From positions 1-64,000 of the forward strand of contig CANMSE010000005.1 of assembly GCA_947500555.1 (NCBI GenBank): a stretch of DNA of 64,000 nt, written 5' to 3'. Positions 42,142 through 51,348 of the stretch are shown piece after piece. Position 1 is the stretch's first letter; each line of letters starts with the position of its first letter. The translations under genes and the position numbers were made by a program. This stretch comes from an uncultured Fulvivirga sp. GTDB taxonomy: Bacteria > Bacteroidota > Bacteroidia > Cytophagales > Cyclobacteriaceae. The notes below the pieces were generated by a model that did not search any database, was not told the DNA's origin, and worked only from the letters and a program-made list of their open reading frames with translations.

Positions 42142-44232
42142 ATGTTCCGATGGGTGCCATACTCTCTAGTTAGAATCACTTTATTTTATATTGCAGGAAT
42201 ATTACTCGCTATTTACCAAGGAGATATTCTTTCCAGAAGCCAGGCTTCCATACTAGTACTGAGTCTATCTATTTCATTCTTAGTGTTATGGTCCATCCTC
42301 AGGAAAGTTTCATTTAGAAAATTCAATATTCTACTTAGTGCCACAGGTTTCTTATGCATACTCTCGTTTGGCTTTCTAAACCTTAAGCTTTTCAATCAAT
42401 CGTTAGATGATGATCACTTAATACATGCCTCTAACATAGAAGCTTATCTTGCTAATGTTGTTGAACCAGCCTACTCGACAGAGAAAACCAACCGCTATTT
42501 AGTTGAACTGCAATCAGCTAAAATTGACAGTACCTGGAAAATAGTAAAAGGGAAGGCCTATTTGTACATTAATAAGCGACATGATGAAGTTTATGATTAT
42601 GGAGATCAATTGATAATCAATGGATCGCCTCGACTATTGTCGCCCCCTCAAAACCCTGGAGAATTTGATTATAAGCGATTCCTGACTTTCAAGAATATAT
42701 ATCATCAGCAATATTCTGATGGTACCAATATCAGGTTAGTCGGTGTTCATAAACGATCCAACTTTATGAGTGAAGTGCTCTTGATCCGTCAATGGGCTGT
42801 TAGTGTTATAACCAAATTTGTAAAAAATGAGCGGGAGCAAAATATAGCACTGGCATTAATTTTAGGAGTTAAAGATGGTTTGACTGATGAAATAAAAAAT
42901 GCTTATTCTGCCTCAGGTGCTATGCATGTACTAGCTGTATCAGGCTTACACGTAGGTATTGTTTATGGTATTGTGCTTTTGTTACTGGGTAGGATGCAAT
43001 CTTCCAAGAGTGGAAGGTGGATTTTAGCAGTTACTGCGTTGGTGATTCTTTGGGGCTATGCAGCCATCACTGGGTTCTCACCTTCTGTTTTGAGGGCAGT
43101 AACTATGTTCAGTTTTATTGCTGTGGCTAAAGCGTCTGGAAGAACCACCAATATCTATAATACGCTTAGTGCTTCGGCCTTTGTTCTCCTACTATTTGAT
43201 CCGTACTTGATAATGTCTGTAGGTTTTCAATTATCATACTTAGCCGTTTTAGGGATCGTTTATGTTCAACCTAAAATTTATAACCTTATTATTTCCAAGA
43301 ATTATGTACTAGACAAAGTTTGGGCTATCACCAGTGTTTCTATAGCCGCTCAATTGGCTACTTTTTCTTTAGGAATACTTTATTTTCATCAGTTCCCTAC
43401 CTTTTTTCTTCTATCTAATTTAGTAGTTATTCCAGGCGCATTTCTCATTCTGTTAGGTGGTTTGCTTTTAATTGCCGTTAGCTTTTCGACTGTATTGGGA
43501 TCGGCTGTAGGTTATCTTCTTAACGGATTAATTTACTTGATTAATGAAGGTGTTTTTCTTATTGAAGAATTGCCTTTTAGTCTTATTTCAAACATTTACA
43601 TAACAACTCTGCAGACTTGGATGATTATAGGCCTTTTGTTGTGCCTTTTTCTGTTCTTTCAGAAGAAAAGAATTTATTACCTGCAATTAACTTTAGTCTT
43701 AACATGCTTATTTGGAGTTACAAAGGCCAAGCACATTTATGCGAATAGTAAATTGCAAAAAATGACTATTTATAAAATCAATAATCACACGGCTATTGAT
43801 TTGATATCTGCAGGAAAATCAAAACTATTAACTGATTCCGTATTATGGAATAATGCAGATAAGAAACGGTTTCATATTACGCCAAATCAACTTCGCTCTG
43901 GTATTTACTCTTCTCAACTAGCCAATTATGAGCGTGTTGAGGATAAAAGTGATCTGGTGTCTTTTGATTGGCAAGGTGAACAGTTGACTATATTGGATGT
44001 ACCGATTTACAGGTATTCATTTGATGAAAAAATTATCTCACCGTATCTGTTAATCTCTAAAGGATTTAAAGGCTCCTTGTCTGAAATAAACAAGACTTTT
44101 GAATATGACTTACTTATTATAGATGGTTCTTTAAGCAGCTATAGAGCCAATAAATTGGAACAAGAAGCAAAAGAATTAGAAATAAATTATTATTCCGTTT
44201 TTCATAACGGAGCACTTGAAATAACTATATGA
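42142..44232 (+). CDS. comEC: ComEC/Rec2-family DNA-uptake channel
   Basis: A 696-residue inner-membrane protein with an N-terminal pair of helices, a DUF4131-type OB-like region (about 95-185), and the competence domain with GAMHVLAVSGLHVGIVYG, followed by helices and SPSVLRAVTMFSFIAVAKAS. It takes DNA through the membrane during natural transformation. Typical of Bacteroidota members, the C-terminal metallo-beta-lactamase domain with HxHxDH is absent. No other com genes are in the window. Confidence 0.9.
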   Translation: MFRWVPYSLVRITLFYIAGILLAIYQGDILSRSQASILVLSLSISFLVLWSILRKVSFRKFNILLSATGFLCILSFGFLNLKLFNQSLDDDHLIHASNIEAYLANVVEPAYSTEKTNRYLVELQSAKIDSTWKIVKGKAYLYINKRHDEVYDYGDQLIINGSPRLLSPPQNPGEFDYKRFLTFKNIYHQQYSDGTNIRLVGVHKRSNFMSEVLLIRQWAVSVITKFVKNEREQNIALALILGVKDGLTDEIKNAYSASGAMHVLAVSGLHVGIVYGIVLLLLGRMQSSKSGRWILAVTALVILWGYAAITGFSPSVLRAVTMFSFIAVAKASGRTTNIYNTLSASAFVLLLFDPYLIMSVGFQLSYLAVLGIVYVQPKIYNLIISKNYVLDKVWAITSVSIAAQLATFSLGILYFHQFPTFFLLSNLVVIPGAFLILLGGLLLIAVSFSTVLGSAVGYLLNGLIYLINEGVFLIEELPFSLISNIYITTLQTWMIIGLLLCLFLFFQKKRIYYLQLTLVLTCLFGVTKAKHIYANSKLQKMTIYKINNHTAIDLISAGKSKLLTDSVLWNNADKKRFHITPNQLRSGIYSSQLANYERVEDKSDLVSFDWQGEQLTILDVPIYRYSFDEKIISPYLLISKGFKGSLSEINKTFEYDLLIIDGSLSSYRANKLEQEAKELEINYYSVFHNGALEITI

Positions 44233-45008
44233 ATATGGAATTTGTCACATACGAAGTATCAGATAGAATTGGCTATGTCACTCTAAATAGGCCTGAAAAA
44301 CGCAATGCATTGAATGATCAGGTTGTGACTGAATTAAAAGAGGCATTCAAAAGAGCTTCAGAAGATTCAAACGTGAAAGTAGTTGTCTTAAGAGCCAATG
44401 GAGCTGCATTTTGTGCTGGAGCTGATCTTGCTTATTTGCAACAACTTCAAAAGAATACATTTGAAGAAAACCTGGAAGATAGTAATCACTTAAAGGAACT
44501 CTTTTATCAAATCTATACGCTTGATAAAATTGTGGTCGCTCAAATTGAAGGGCACGCCATAGCTGGTGGATGTGGTCTTGCCACAGTCTGTGATTTTGCC
44601 TTTTCTGTACCTGAGGCAAAATTTGGCTATACCGAGGTGAGAATCGGTTTTATTCCAGCTATTGTTAAGGTATTTCTTCTAAGAAAGATTGGAGAAATGA
44701 AGGCTAAAAGGTTATTGTTAACAGGTGAGTTAATTGATGCCAATGAAGCTAAGCAGCTGGACCTGATTAATAAAGTGGTTGATGGAAGCGATATAGTGAA
44801 AGAAGTAAGTGCTTTTTGTCAAATGTTGATCAAGAACAACAGTGGTCAGTCTATGGCTTTCACTAAAAAGATGATTTCTGATGTGCAGAGTATGTCATTA
44901 GAAGATGGTTTGCAACACGCTGCCGAAATGAATGCAAAAGCCAGGGCAAGTGAAGATTGTCAAAAGGGGATTGCATCATTTTTGAATAAAGAGCCTTTTA
45001 TTTGGTGA
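44229..45008 (+). CDS. Enoyl-CoA hydratase/isomerase family protein
   Basis: A 259-residue crotonase-fold enzyme. The oxyanion-hole segments are CAGADLAYLQ and EGHAIAGGCGLATVCDFAF; the N-terminus VTLNRPEKRNALND is family-standard. A Glu follows in the AEFGYTEVRIG-like AKFGYTEVRIGF region. Likely a hydratase of fatty acid or branched-chain amino acid breakdown (3-methylglutaconyl-like), which is uncertain. Overlaps comEC by four bases (ATGA) and the histone-deacetylase-like gene by seven. Confidence 0.9.
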   Translation: MNMEFVTYEVSDRIGYVTLNRPEKRNALNDQVVTELKEAFKRASEDSNVKVVVLRANGAAFCAGADLAYLQQLQKNTFEENLEDSNHLKELFYQIYTLDKIVVAQIEGHAIAGGCGLATVCDFAFSVPEAKFGYTEVRIGFIPAIVKVFLLRKIGEMKAKRLLLTGELIDANEAKQLDLINKVVDGSDIVKEVSAFCQMLIKNNSGQSMAFTKKMISDVQSMSLEDGLQHAAEMNAKARASEDCQKGIASFLNKEPFIW

Positions 45009-45907
45009 TTGAACTGGCTTTCTCAGACAAGTATATTTACCAACTTCCTGAAGGGCATAGGTTCCCTATAGAGAAGTATGAATTGGTAAAGGAGCAACTT
45101 GTATACGAAGGGACTATTTTAGAAAATCAACTTTTTGATCCAGGATTGGTATCCGAAGAGCTGATCATGAGTGTTCATTCCAAGATCTATTGGAGTCACT
45201 TAAAGAGGCTGTCTTTACCTCCCAAAGAAGTTCGAAGGATAGGTTTACCTGTTACTGATCTTTCTGTTAAAAGAGCTAGAAATAGCGTAGCAGGTACAGT
45301 TGAGGCCTCTAAGCGTGCTTTGGAGAATGGATTAGGTATCAATTTGTCAGGAGGAACCCATCACGCCTATGCTGATCATGGTGAGGGTTTTTGCGTTTTA
45401 AATGATCTGGCCATCGCTTCTAAAAATTTGATAAATAATTATTTAATCAAACAAATACTCATAGTTGATTTAGATGTACATCAGGGCAATGGAACTGCGA
45501 AAATATTCGAACAAGATGAACGAGTCTTTACGTTCTCAATGCACGGTGAGAATAACTACCCCTTAAAAAAGGAAACATCAGACTTAGATATTCCTCTCCC
45601 AAAGGATACTGATGATGCTTATTATCTAAACACACTAAGTTTAAATTTAAAAGCTGTTTTAAAAAAAATAGAACCTCAGTTTGTGTTTTTTCAATCTGGT
45701 GTAGATGTAATGAAAGGAGATAAATTGGGAAAACTTGCTTTGACAAAGGAAGGTGTGAAGCAACGAGATGAAATTGTAATTGACATGTGCAAAAGACTAA
45801 GTATCCCTTTGACAATTACCATGGGAGGAGGATACTCTTCCAAATTGCTAGATCTAGTCGATGCCCACTGCAATACCTTTAGAACGGCCATTGATCATTA
45901 TTCTTAA
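45002..45907 (+). CDS. Histone deacetylase-like (acetylpolyamine/acetyl-lysine) amidohydrolase
   Basis: A 301-residue zinc hydrolase. Characteristic parts: SGGTHHAYADHGEGFCVLND (the His-His charge relay), ILIVDLDVHQGNGTAKIF (zinc Asp/His), and FFQSGVDVMKGDKLGKLALT (second zinc Asp). The start is a non-ATG codon: TTG 45002 or GTG 45005, inside the preceding gene. Substrate may be acetylated polyamines or small acyl compounds. Last gene of the operon. Confidence 0.9.
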   Translation: MVIELAFSDKYIYQLPEGHRFPIEKYELVKEQLVYEGTILENQLFDPGLVSEELIMSVHSKIYWSHLKRLSLPPKEVRRIGLPVTDLSVKRARNSVAGTVEASKRALENGLGINLSGGTHHAYADHGEGFCVLNDLAIASKNLINNYLIKQILIVDLDVHQGNGTAKIFEQDERVFTFSMHGENNYPLKKETSDLDIPLPKDTDDAYYLNTLSLNLKAVLKKIEPQFVFFQSGVDVMKGDKLGKLALTKEGVKQRDEIVIDMCKRLSIPLTITMGGGYSSKLLDLVDAHCNTFRTAIDHYS

Positions 45908-45964
45908 TTAAGAGGGGGGGAGACTCTTTTAATGTTAAGATAGAATCCCGATGCAAATTGAGAC

Positions 45965-45987
45965 GACCTTATTTAGCGGTCTTTTTT
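45965..45987 (+). terminator. Weak hairpin plus T-run after the phoH operon
   Basis: GACC (45965-45968) and GGTC (45978-45981) are followed by TTTTTT (45982-45987). A second weak hairpin, AAGAG/CTCTT with a G-rich loop and TT, is at 45910-45928. Together they may end the operon transcript before recQ. Confidence 0.35.
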
Positions 45988-46009
45988 GTTAATTTCGTTT
46001 GTAGATCAT

Positions 46010-47914
46010 ATGGAAGAGAAATATACCATATTAAAAAAGTATTGGGGCTTTGAGAGTTTCCGACCAGTTCAGGAGCAGATCATTGATGCTGTTTGTGAAA
46101 ATCAGGATGTTCTGGCACTGTTACCTACAGGTGGAGGTAAGTCAATATGTTTTCAACTTCCAACTTTACTGACAGATGGACTTTGTATAGTGGTTACTCC
46201 ATTGATAGCTCTAATGTATGATCAAGTAGAGCAATTGAAAAAGAAAGGAATAAAGGCAATCGCTATCAACTCTTCATTAACCAAAAGAGAAATTGATATT
46301 GGTCTTGACAATTGTATTTATGGTGATGTTAAGTTCCTTTATCTATCTCCAGAGAGACTTAAGACTGACTTGTTCCGAGAACGGTTAACCAAAATGAATG
46401 TTTCTTTACTGGCCATTGATGAAGCTCATTGTATTTCTCAGTGGGGTTATGATTTCCGACCATCATATTTGGATATCTCCGAAATAAGATCACTCATTCC
46501 TAAAGTTAATATCATAGCGCTAACCGCTACGGCAACGAGCAAGGTAAAAGTCGATATTGAAGAGAAGTTACATTTAAAGGAAGCGAAGGTTTTTAAAAGA
46601 AGTTTTGCACGTACTAACCTTAGTTATTCAGTGCGCCTGGTCGATGATAAAGAGAAGAAACTTATAGAGGTACTTAAAAGTGTTCCTGGAAGTACCATTG
46701 TTTATGTAAATACCAGGAAGGCTACAAAAGAGATCGCCACACTATTATATAGAAATGGTGTAAGCGCGGATTTCTATCATGGTGGATTACCACATGATGA
46801 GCGAACTTCTAAACAACAGAAGTGGATTGGAGATCAGACCAGAGTTATCGTTGCAACCAATGCATTTGGAATGGGTATTGACAAACCAAATGTACGATTG
46901 GTTATTCACATGAGTTTGCCACAAGATTTAGAATCATACTACCAGGAAGCCGGACGAGCTGGTCGGGATGAAAGAAAGGCTTATGCCCTAATTATTCATA
47001 ATCAGGCCGATATAGAGGAGTTGATGCAACGTGTACGAATACAACATCCATCATTGGATTTAATGAAGCGCGTATATCAGGGATTGGCTAATTACTATAA
47101 GTTGGCTATCGGTAGTGGAGGTGAGAATAGCTATGACTTTGATATCCATACTTTTGCAGAGAAGTTCAATTTCAACAATTTGGAGGCATACTATGCGATC
47201 AAGAAATTAGAAGAAGAAGGATTACTACAGTTAAATGAAAGTTTTTACGCTCCTTCGAGGTTATTTTTTACTGTTGATAATAAAGTGCTATATGAATTTC
47301 AAATAGCCAATGCCGTTTTTGACCCCTTGGTCAAGGCTATATTAAGACTTTATGGAGGAGAAGTATTTAGCCAGCACCTAAATATATCAGAACGTCAAAT
47401 TGCAGATTATTTAGAGACTACTGAGTCAAAAATAAAGGCTGCCTTAGTAAAGCTAAATGAGTTATCGATTGTGGACTATGACTCAAAAAAAGATCAGCCA
47501 CAATTACTATTTGTTAATCAAAGATATGGTGTTGATGAGCTACCAATTGATAAAGTTAGGGTAGGGGAACGCAAGTCGAATGCTTCAGGTAAAATGAACG
47601 AAGTGATAAAATACATAAAAAATAGTGATCGCTGTAGAACGGCTCAATTACTAGGCTATTTTGACGAAAGGGACTTTGATAAATGTGGTATTTGTGATGT
47701 CTGCGTGGAGGAGAAAAAAGAAGATTACAATCATGAAATGCAGCACTATCGAGAACAGATTTTTGCCATCATGTCGGAAAAGAGTTACGTGATAGATGAA
47801 TTAATAGATATCATCAATCCAATTCATAAAGAAGATTTTCTGGAAGTAGTGAGGCAAATGGTGGATACTAGTGAGTTGAGTTATGACGAGCATTGGATGT
47901 TGAAGATGAACTGA
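46010..47914 (+). CDS. recQ: RecQ-family ATP-dependent DNA helicase (short form)
   Basis: A 634-residue SF2 helicase with Walker A LLPTGGGKSICFQLP, DEAH motif IDEAHCISQWGYDFRPSY, motif III LTATAT, motif VI YYQEAGRAGRDERKAYA and the zinc region RCRTAQLLGYFDE with CGICDVC. The C-terminus ends soon after; no HRDC domain is visible, as in short RecQ paralogues of Bacteroidota. The frame begins at TTG 45986; ATG 46010 (EEKYTILKKYWGFESFRPVQ) is the natural start. Acts in recombination repair. Confidence 0.93.
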   Translation: MEEKYTILKKYWGFESFRPVQEQIIDAVCENQDVLALLPTGGGKSICFQLPTLLTDGLCIVVTPLIALMYDQVEQLKKKGIKAIAINSSLTKREIDIGLDNCIYGDVKFLYLSPERLKTDLFRERLTKMNVSLLAIDEAHCISQWGYDFRPSYLDISEIRSLIPKVNIIALTATATSKVKVDIEEKLHLKEAKVFKRSFARTNLSYSVRLVDDKEKKLIEVLKSVPGSTIVYVNTRKATKEIATLLYRNGVSADFYHGGLPHDERTSKQQKWIGDQTRVIVATNAFGMGIDKPNVRLVIHMSLPQDLESYYQEAGRAGRDERKAYALIIHNQADIEELMQRVRIQHPSLDLMKRVYQGLANYYKLAIGSGGENSYDFDIHTFAEKFNFNNLEAYYAIKKLEEEGLLQLNESFYAPSRLFFTVDNKVLYEFQIANAVFDPLVKAILRLYGGEVFSQHLNISERQIADYLETTESKIKAALVKLNELSIVDYDSKKDQPQLLFVNQRYGVDELPIDKVRVGERKSNASGKMNEVIKYIKNSDRCRTAQLLGYFDERDFDKCGICDVCVEEKKEDYNHEMQHYREQIFAIMSEKSYVIDELIDIINPIHKEDFLEVVRQMVDTSELSYDEHWMLKMN

Positions 47915-48023
47915 ATTCAATTTTATATAAGTTATTGTTTATGTTAATCATAAATACAATAAATTAAAATAAATAAAATGTTTTTTTAACATTTGCACCT
48001 GAATTGTCATCTACCAAAATCGA

Positions 48024-48989
48024 ATGACCGGACTTACAGATAACCTAACCAATCCTGCATTACTTTTTTTCTTATTAGGTATTTTCGCTTCACAAGTCAA
48101 AAGTGATTTAAGGATTCCAGATAACTCCTCCAAGTTTATTTCTATCTACCTGCTGCTTTCAATTGGTTTTAAAGGGGGACAGGAATTGGCCCATAGTGTC
48201 TTTAATCTTGAGATATTCGGAAGTATGTTCCTAGGGCTATTTCTTGCCATGGTGGTTCCGGTATTTTGTTTTTTTATTTTGAAGCAAAAGCTAAGTATAG
48301 AGAATTCAGGAGCTATTGCAGCTGCCTATGGTTCTGTAAGTGCAGTTACTTTTGTGACGGCCATCTCATTTTTAGAATTTGAAGGTATTCAGTTCGGTGG
48401 CCATATGATTGCCGTAATGGCTTTGATGGAAGCTCCGGCTATAATTGTAGGGGTCCTTCTCATAAATATATACAATAAGAAAAGGCATGGTGAAAGCAGT
48501 GCGAGCATGTCCTCCGTCATAACTCATTCATTAAATAATGCTTCAGTACTCTTAATTATAGGTAGTATGATCATAGGCTTTTTGGCAAGTGAGCAACAGG
48601 CAGAAGGTATAAAACCATTCACTACTGATATATTCAAAGGCTTTTTGGCAGTGTTTTTATTAGATATGGGAATTACCGCTGGTAAGCATCTAAAAAGTAT
48701 GGCAAGTAATGGTTTGTTTATTCTATTATTCTCTTCGATTATACCTTTTATTAATGGTTTAATAGCGCTGTTTATTGCTTCTACATTTACTGATTCAGCA
48801 GGTAATATGCTTCTTTTTGCACTGCTTGGAGCGAGCGCTTCCTATATTGCCGTACCTGCTGCAATGAAAAACGCTGTACCCAAAGCTAACCCTGGTTTAT
48901 ACCTTCCTATGGCACTTGGTATCACTTTCCCTATCAATGTAATCATAGGTATTCCGTTTTATTACATGATTATTATGAATATGGCCTAA
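48024..48989 (+). CDS. SbtA-type sodium-dependent bicarbonate transporter
   Basis: A 321-residue inner-membrane protein with about ten hydrophobic segments in two repeated halves. Family features are NPALLFFLLGIFASQVKSDL, LLSIGFKGGQELA, AAAYGSVSAVTFVTA and the second-half GASASYIAVPAAMKNAVPKA. SbtA imports bicarbonate with sodium and is usually inhibited by the PII-like SbtB, absent here. In a heterotroph it may feed carboxylases. It ends convergently with the DUF885 gene, overlapping by four bases. Confidence 0.9.
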   Translation: MTGLTDNLTNPALLFFLLGIFASQVKSDLRIPDNSSKFISIYLLLSIGFKGGQELAHSVFNLEIFGSMFLGLFLAMVVPVFCFFILKQKLSIENSGAIAAAYGSVSAVTFVTAISFLEFEGIQFGGHMIAVMALMEAPAIIVGVLLINIYNKKRHGESSASMSSVITHSLNNASVLLIIGSMIIGFLASEQQAEGIKPFTTDIFKGFLAVFLLDMGITAGKHLKSMASNGLFILLFSSIIPFINGLIALFIASTFTDSAGNMLLFALLGASASYIAVPAAMKNAVPKANPGLYLPMALGITFPINVIIGIPFYYMIIMNMA

Positions 48990-50629
48990 TCCAAGATTGG
49001 ATGCATGTGATTATCGTTTCCAGTCATTTGCCAGTGACCCAATGAAATGGGTATATTACCTATACTGTTGAGTTTATCTAAGAAGTCTTTTATCTTGAAC
49101 TCTTCTCCTTCAACTTCCTTTAACCTGGCATAATCAGCCATTGCATCTTCAACCAAATACTTACCAGTAATATAGCTCGTTCCATATCCTGGTTGTCTCA
49201 GGTATAAGTGCTGCTCAAATAATAGTAATTCTTTTTCAGTTTTCATCCAACCTCTGGGAGTCCATTCTGAGTGAATACCCCCAGCTTCTTCCATGGTCAT
49301 TTCATTGGCATGAGCATATAATGAACCCAGGCCTCTTGCTGCTCTTTGAGCTATGAGTATGTATACAATTTCTTTTACCCTTGGATTGTCATCATATAAC
49401 CCTGCTTGCATAAATAATTCTTCAGCAGCGGTGGCCATACCTTCATTGCGAGAGTCGAAGATGTTGTACAAGAGGGCTTCCTTTCTTATGGGACTTTTAT
49501 GAGGCTCATTATCCATTCTCGCTAATTCGAACCAATGATAAAAATGAGAATATAGAGGTCTGGGATCATAGTGTGCTGTGATCCAAAAGAAATTACGTGT
49601 TTCGTTTGGTACAAATTGTCCTAAATGAGCATCCAATGCTGGTTTAAAGTATTCCTTCACCGATACTATCTCATCTTTTTCAAGAAATGACAGCAGGCTT
49701 TCTGCGGATTTTTCCGCCAGTTTTTGATAAGCCTCCGGAGAATCGGCAGCACTGAGTTCCGGTAAGTCTCTGTTATTATGCTCCTCTAGTTTTAATGATG
49801 ACCATGCCCGCGCCAATTCGCTTTTTAAAAGCATCACCTCATCCTCCCATGTTAAGGGTACCAAATGCACATTTTGTAAATACCATGAATAATTTTCTTT
49901 ACCAATTCCCGAGGGTCCAGACTTTGAAGAGGCTTGTTTTTCTAACCATTGTGCAAACTCATTGGTGGAATTAGCAGCCTCATTGATAGCAGTTACTAAA
50001 TCCATATCATCTTTTACACCTTCTTGATTCAAAATATCCAGAAGATCGTCACTCTGATTTTTGATATCTCTTATACCCGCTACCCATAAGTCTTTGGCAT
50101 TGCCGGTTAGGTTATCCATAGCTTGTTTATTAAGAGCTGGAATTACTGCCAGATCACTCATGAGACGCTGTTTTTCGGATTGATTTAAAGGAAATGAATA
50201 GGTCCAAATTTCTGTTGTAGCATGGTGAGTGGGGCCTTCATGTGCTGGCACATCACTGCGTGATGTCCAAAGCGACTTATAAAATGCTGGATCACGAGTC
50301 CATGGTTTGAGTATATTATGGTTGAAGTCATAGCCATTCATTTCTGCCCAAATGACCATCCAATCAACTTTATTATCCAGCGACCATCCTGAAGTGTCAA
50401 AGGCAACAAGTCGTTCTTGTAATTTTTGAAAAGAAGACCAACGCTCTTCAAAGGTTTCTTTGGTATAATCTGGAGCTTGCTCTTTTAAAGGAGGTTTTTC
50501 AAATTGTCTCCATTCTTCGAATAATGTAATCAAACTATCGTAATCTGTAAGTTTCTTTACTTGACTTGCGGGACTTGTAATTAGTCCCAAATAGATCAAT
50601 AGGGATAAAGTGATTGTTTTTATTTGCAA
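48986..50629 (-). CDS. DUF885-like exported protein lacking the usual zinc motif
   Basis: A 547-residue protein with a signal peptide. The overall layout, including RNEGMATAAEELFMQAGLYD, which corresponds to the EGWALYAEEL region, fits DUF885 (putative M3/M32-like metallopeptidases). The HExxPGHxxQ zinc motif expected before that region is not found; the corresponding stretch reads SHFYHWFELARMDN. The protein may be an inactive relative or a divergent peptidase. Envelope-located by its signal sequence. Confidence 0.72.
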   Translation of the reverse strand: MQIKTITLSLLIYLGLITSPASQVKKLTDYDSLITLFEEWRQFEKPPLKEQAPDYTKETFEERWSSFQKLQERLVAFDTSGWSLDNKVDWMVIWAEMNGYDFNHNILKPWTRDPAFYKSLWTSRSDVPAHEGPTHHATTEIWTYSFPLNQSEKQRLMSDLAVIPALNKQAMDNLTGNAKDLWVAGIRDIKNQSDDLLDILNQEGVKDDMDLVTAINEAANSTNEFAQWLEKQASSKSGPSGIGKENYSWYLQNVHLVPLTWEDEVMLLKSELARAWSSLKLEEHNNRDLPELSAADSPEAYQKLAEKSAESLLSFLEKDEIVSVKEYFKPALDAHLGQFVPNETRNFFWITAHYDPRPLYSHFYHWFELARMDNEPHKSPIRKEALLYNIFDSRNEGMATAAEELFMQAGLYDDNPRVKEIVYILIAQRAARGLGSLYAHANEMTMEEAGGIHSEWTPRGWMKTEKELLLFEQHLYLRQPGYGTSYITGKYLVEDAMADYARLKEVEGEEFKIKDFLDKLNSIGNIPISLGHWQMTGNDNHMHPILD

Positions 50630-50658
50630 TGTTTTTAACTTAAAATAGTCTGATAAAA

Positions 50659-51348
50659 CTAGTCTATAACAATAATTTTAGTATCAAACTTACCGCTCAT
50701 TCCTGCTGTTTTAACCCTTACATTAAAAGCATCATCATTAAATAACTCTGGTACAACTGCCTCAATTTTGAATTGGGATAAAGTTTTAACGTCTACTATC
50801 GTGATATTTTGGCCTATAAACTGAACACTATTACCCGTTGGTGCAAAGTTAGAACCTGTTATATACAACTTCTCACCTTTTTTTATTTTTCGAGGTTGGA
50901 CATCAGAGATTACAGGGGGATTGCTACCTAGGCTTATAAATGATTTATTCTCGCTATATGATAAAAAAGATTCTGACCTTACGAACGCTCTTACAAAATA
51001 TTCGAATCGATTTTCTAGCCCACGATTCATGCGATAACTAAAAAGTGTGGAATTTAGAGGTGTATCAAAAACAATTTTATAGCCAGATTCAATTGCAGGG
51101 TTTTTAGTCTTCCCATATACAAATCCATATTCGATGATGTTATTATTGTTGATTTGTATAATTCCAGAGTTAAAAGTAGCGCCATCAGATCTAATTTCAG
51201 TTACTTCATCAATATCAACAACGGGGTAATTAATAGCAGGTAAGTCGTCATCTGAACAGCTTGTCAGAGCCATTATTAAACAAATATAGTTTAAGAGCTT
51301 AATTTTTTTTGAGGATAAAAGATGTTTCAAATTTATTAATTCTAGCAT
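50659..51348 (-). CDS. IPT/TIG-domain lipoprotein
   Basis: A ~229-residue exported protein. A hydrophobic signal ends in a lipobox ALTSC; then a fibronectin-like domain (about 45-125) and an IPT/TIG domain with PVISDVQPRKIKKGEKLYIT and GSNFAPTGNSVQF. A surface or periplasmic binding role is likely. The start is uncertain: ATG 51366, ATG 51348 or TTG 51330 are all inside the preceding gene, so it overlaps that gene by 32-68 bases. ATG 51348 is used here. Confidence 0.72.
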   Translation of the reverse strand: MLELINLKHLLSSKKIKLLNYICLIMALTSCSDDDLPAINYPVVDIDEVTEIRSDGATFNSGIIQINNNNIIEYGFVYGKTKNPAIESGYKIVFDTPLNSTLFSYRMNRGLENRFEYFVRAFVRSESFLSYSENKSFISLGSNPPVISDVQPRKIKKGEKLYITGSNFAPTGNSVQFIGQNITIVDVKTLSQFKIEAVVPELFNDDAFNVRVKTAGMSGKFDTKIIVID

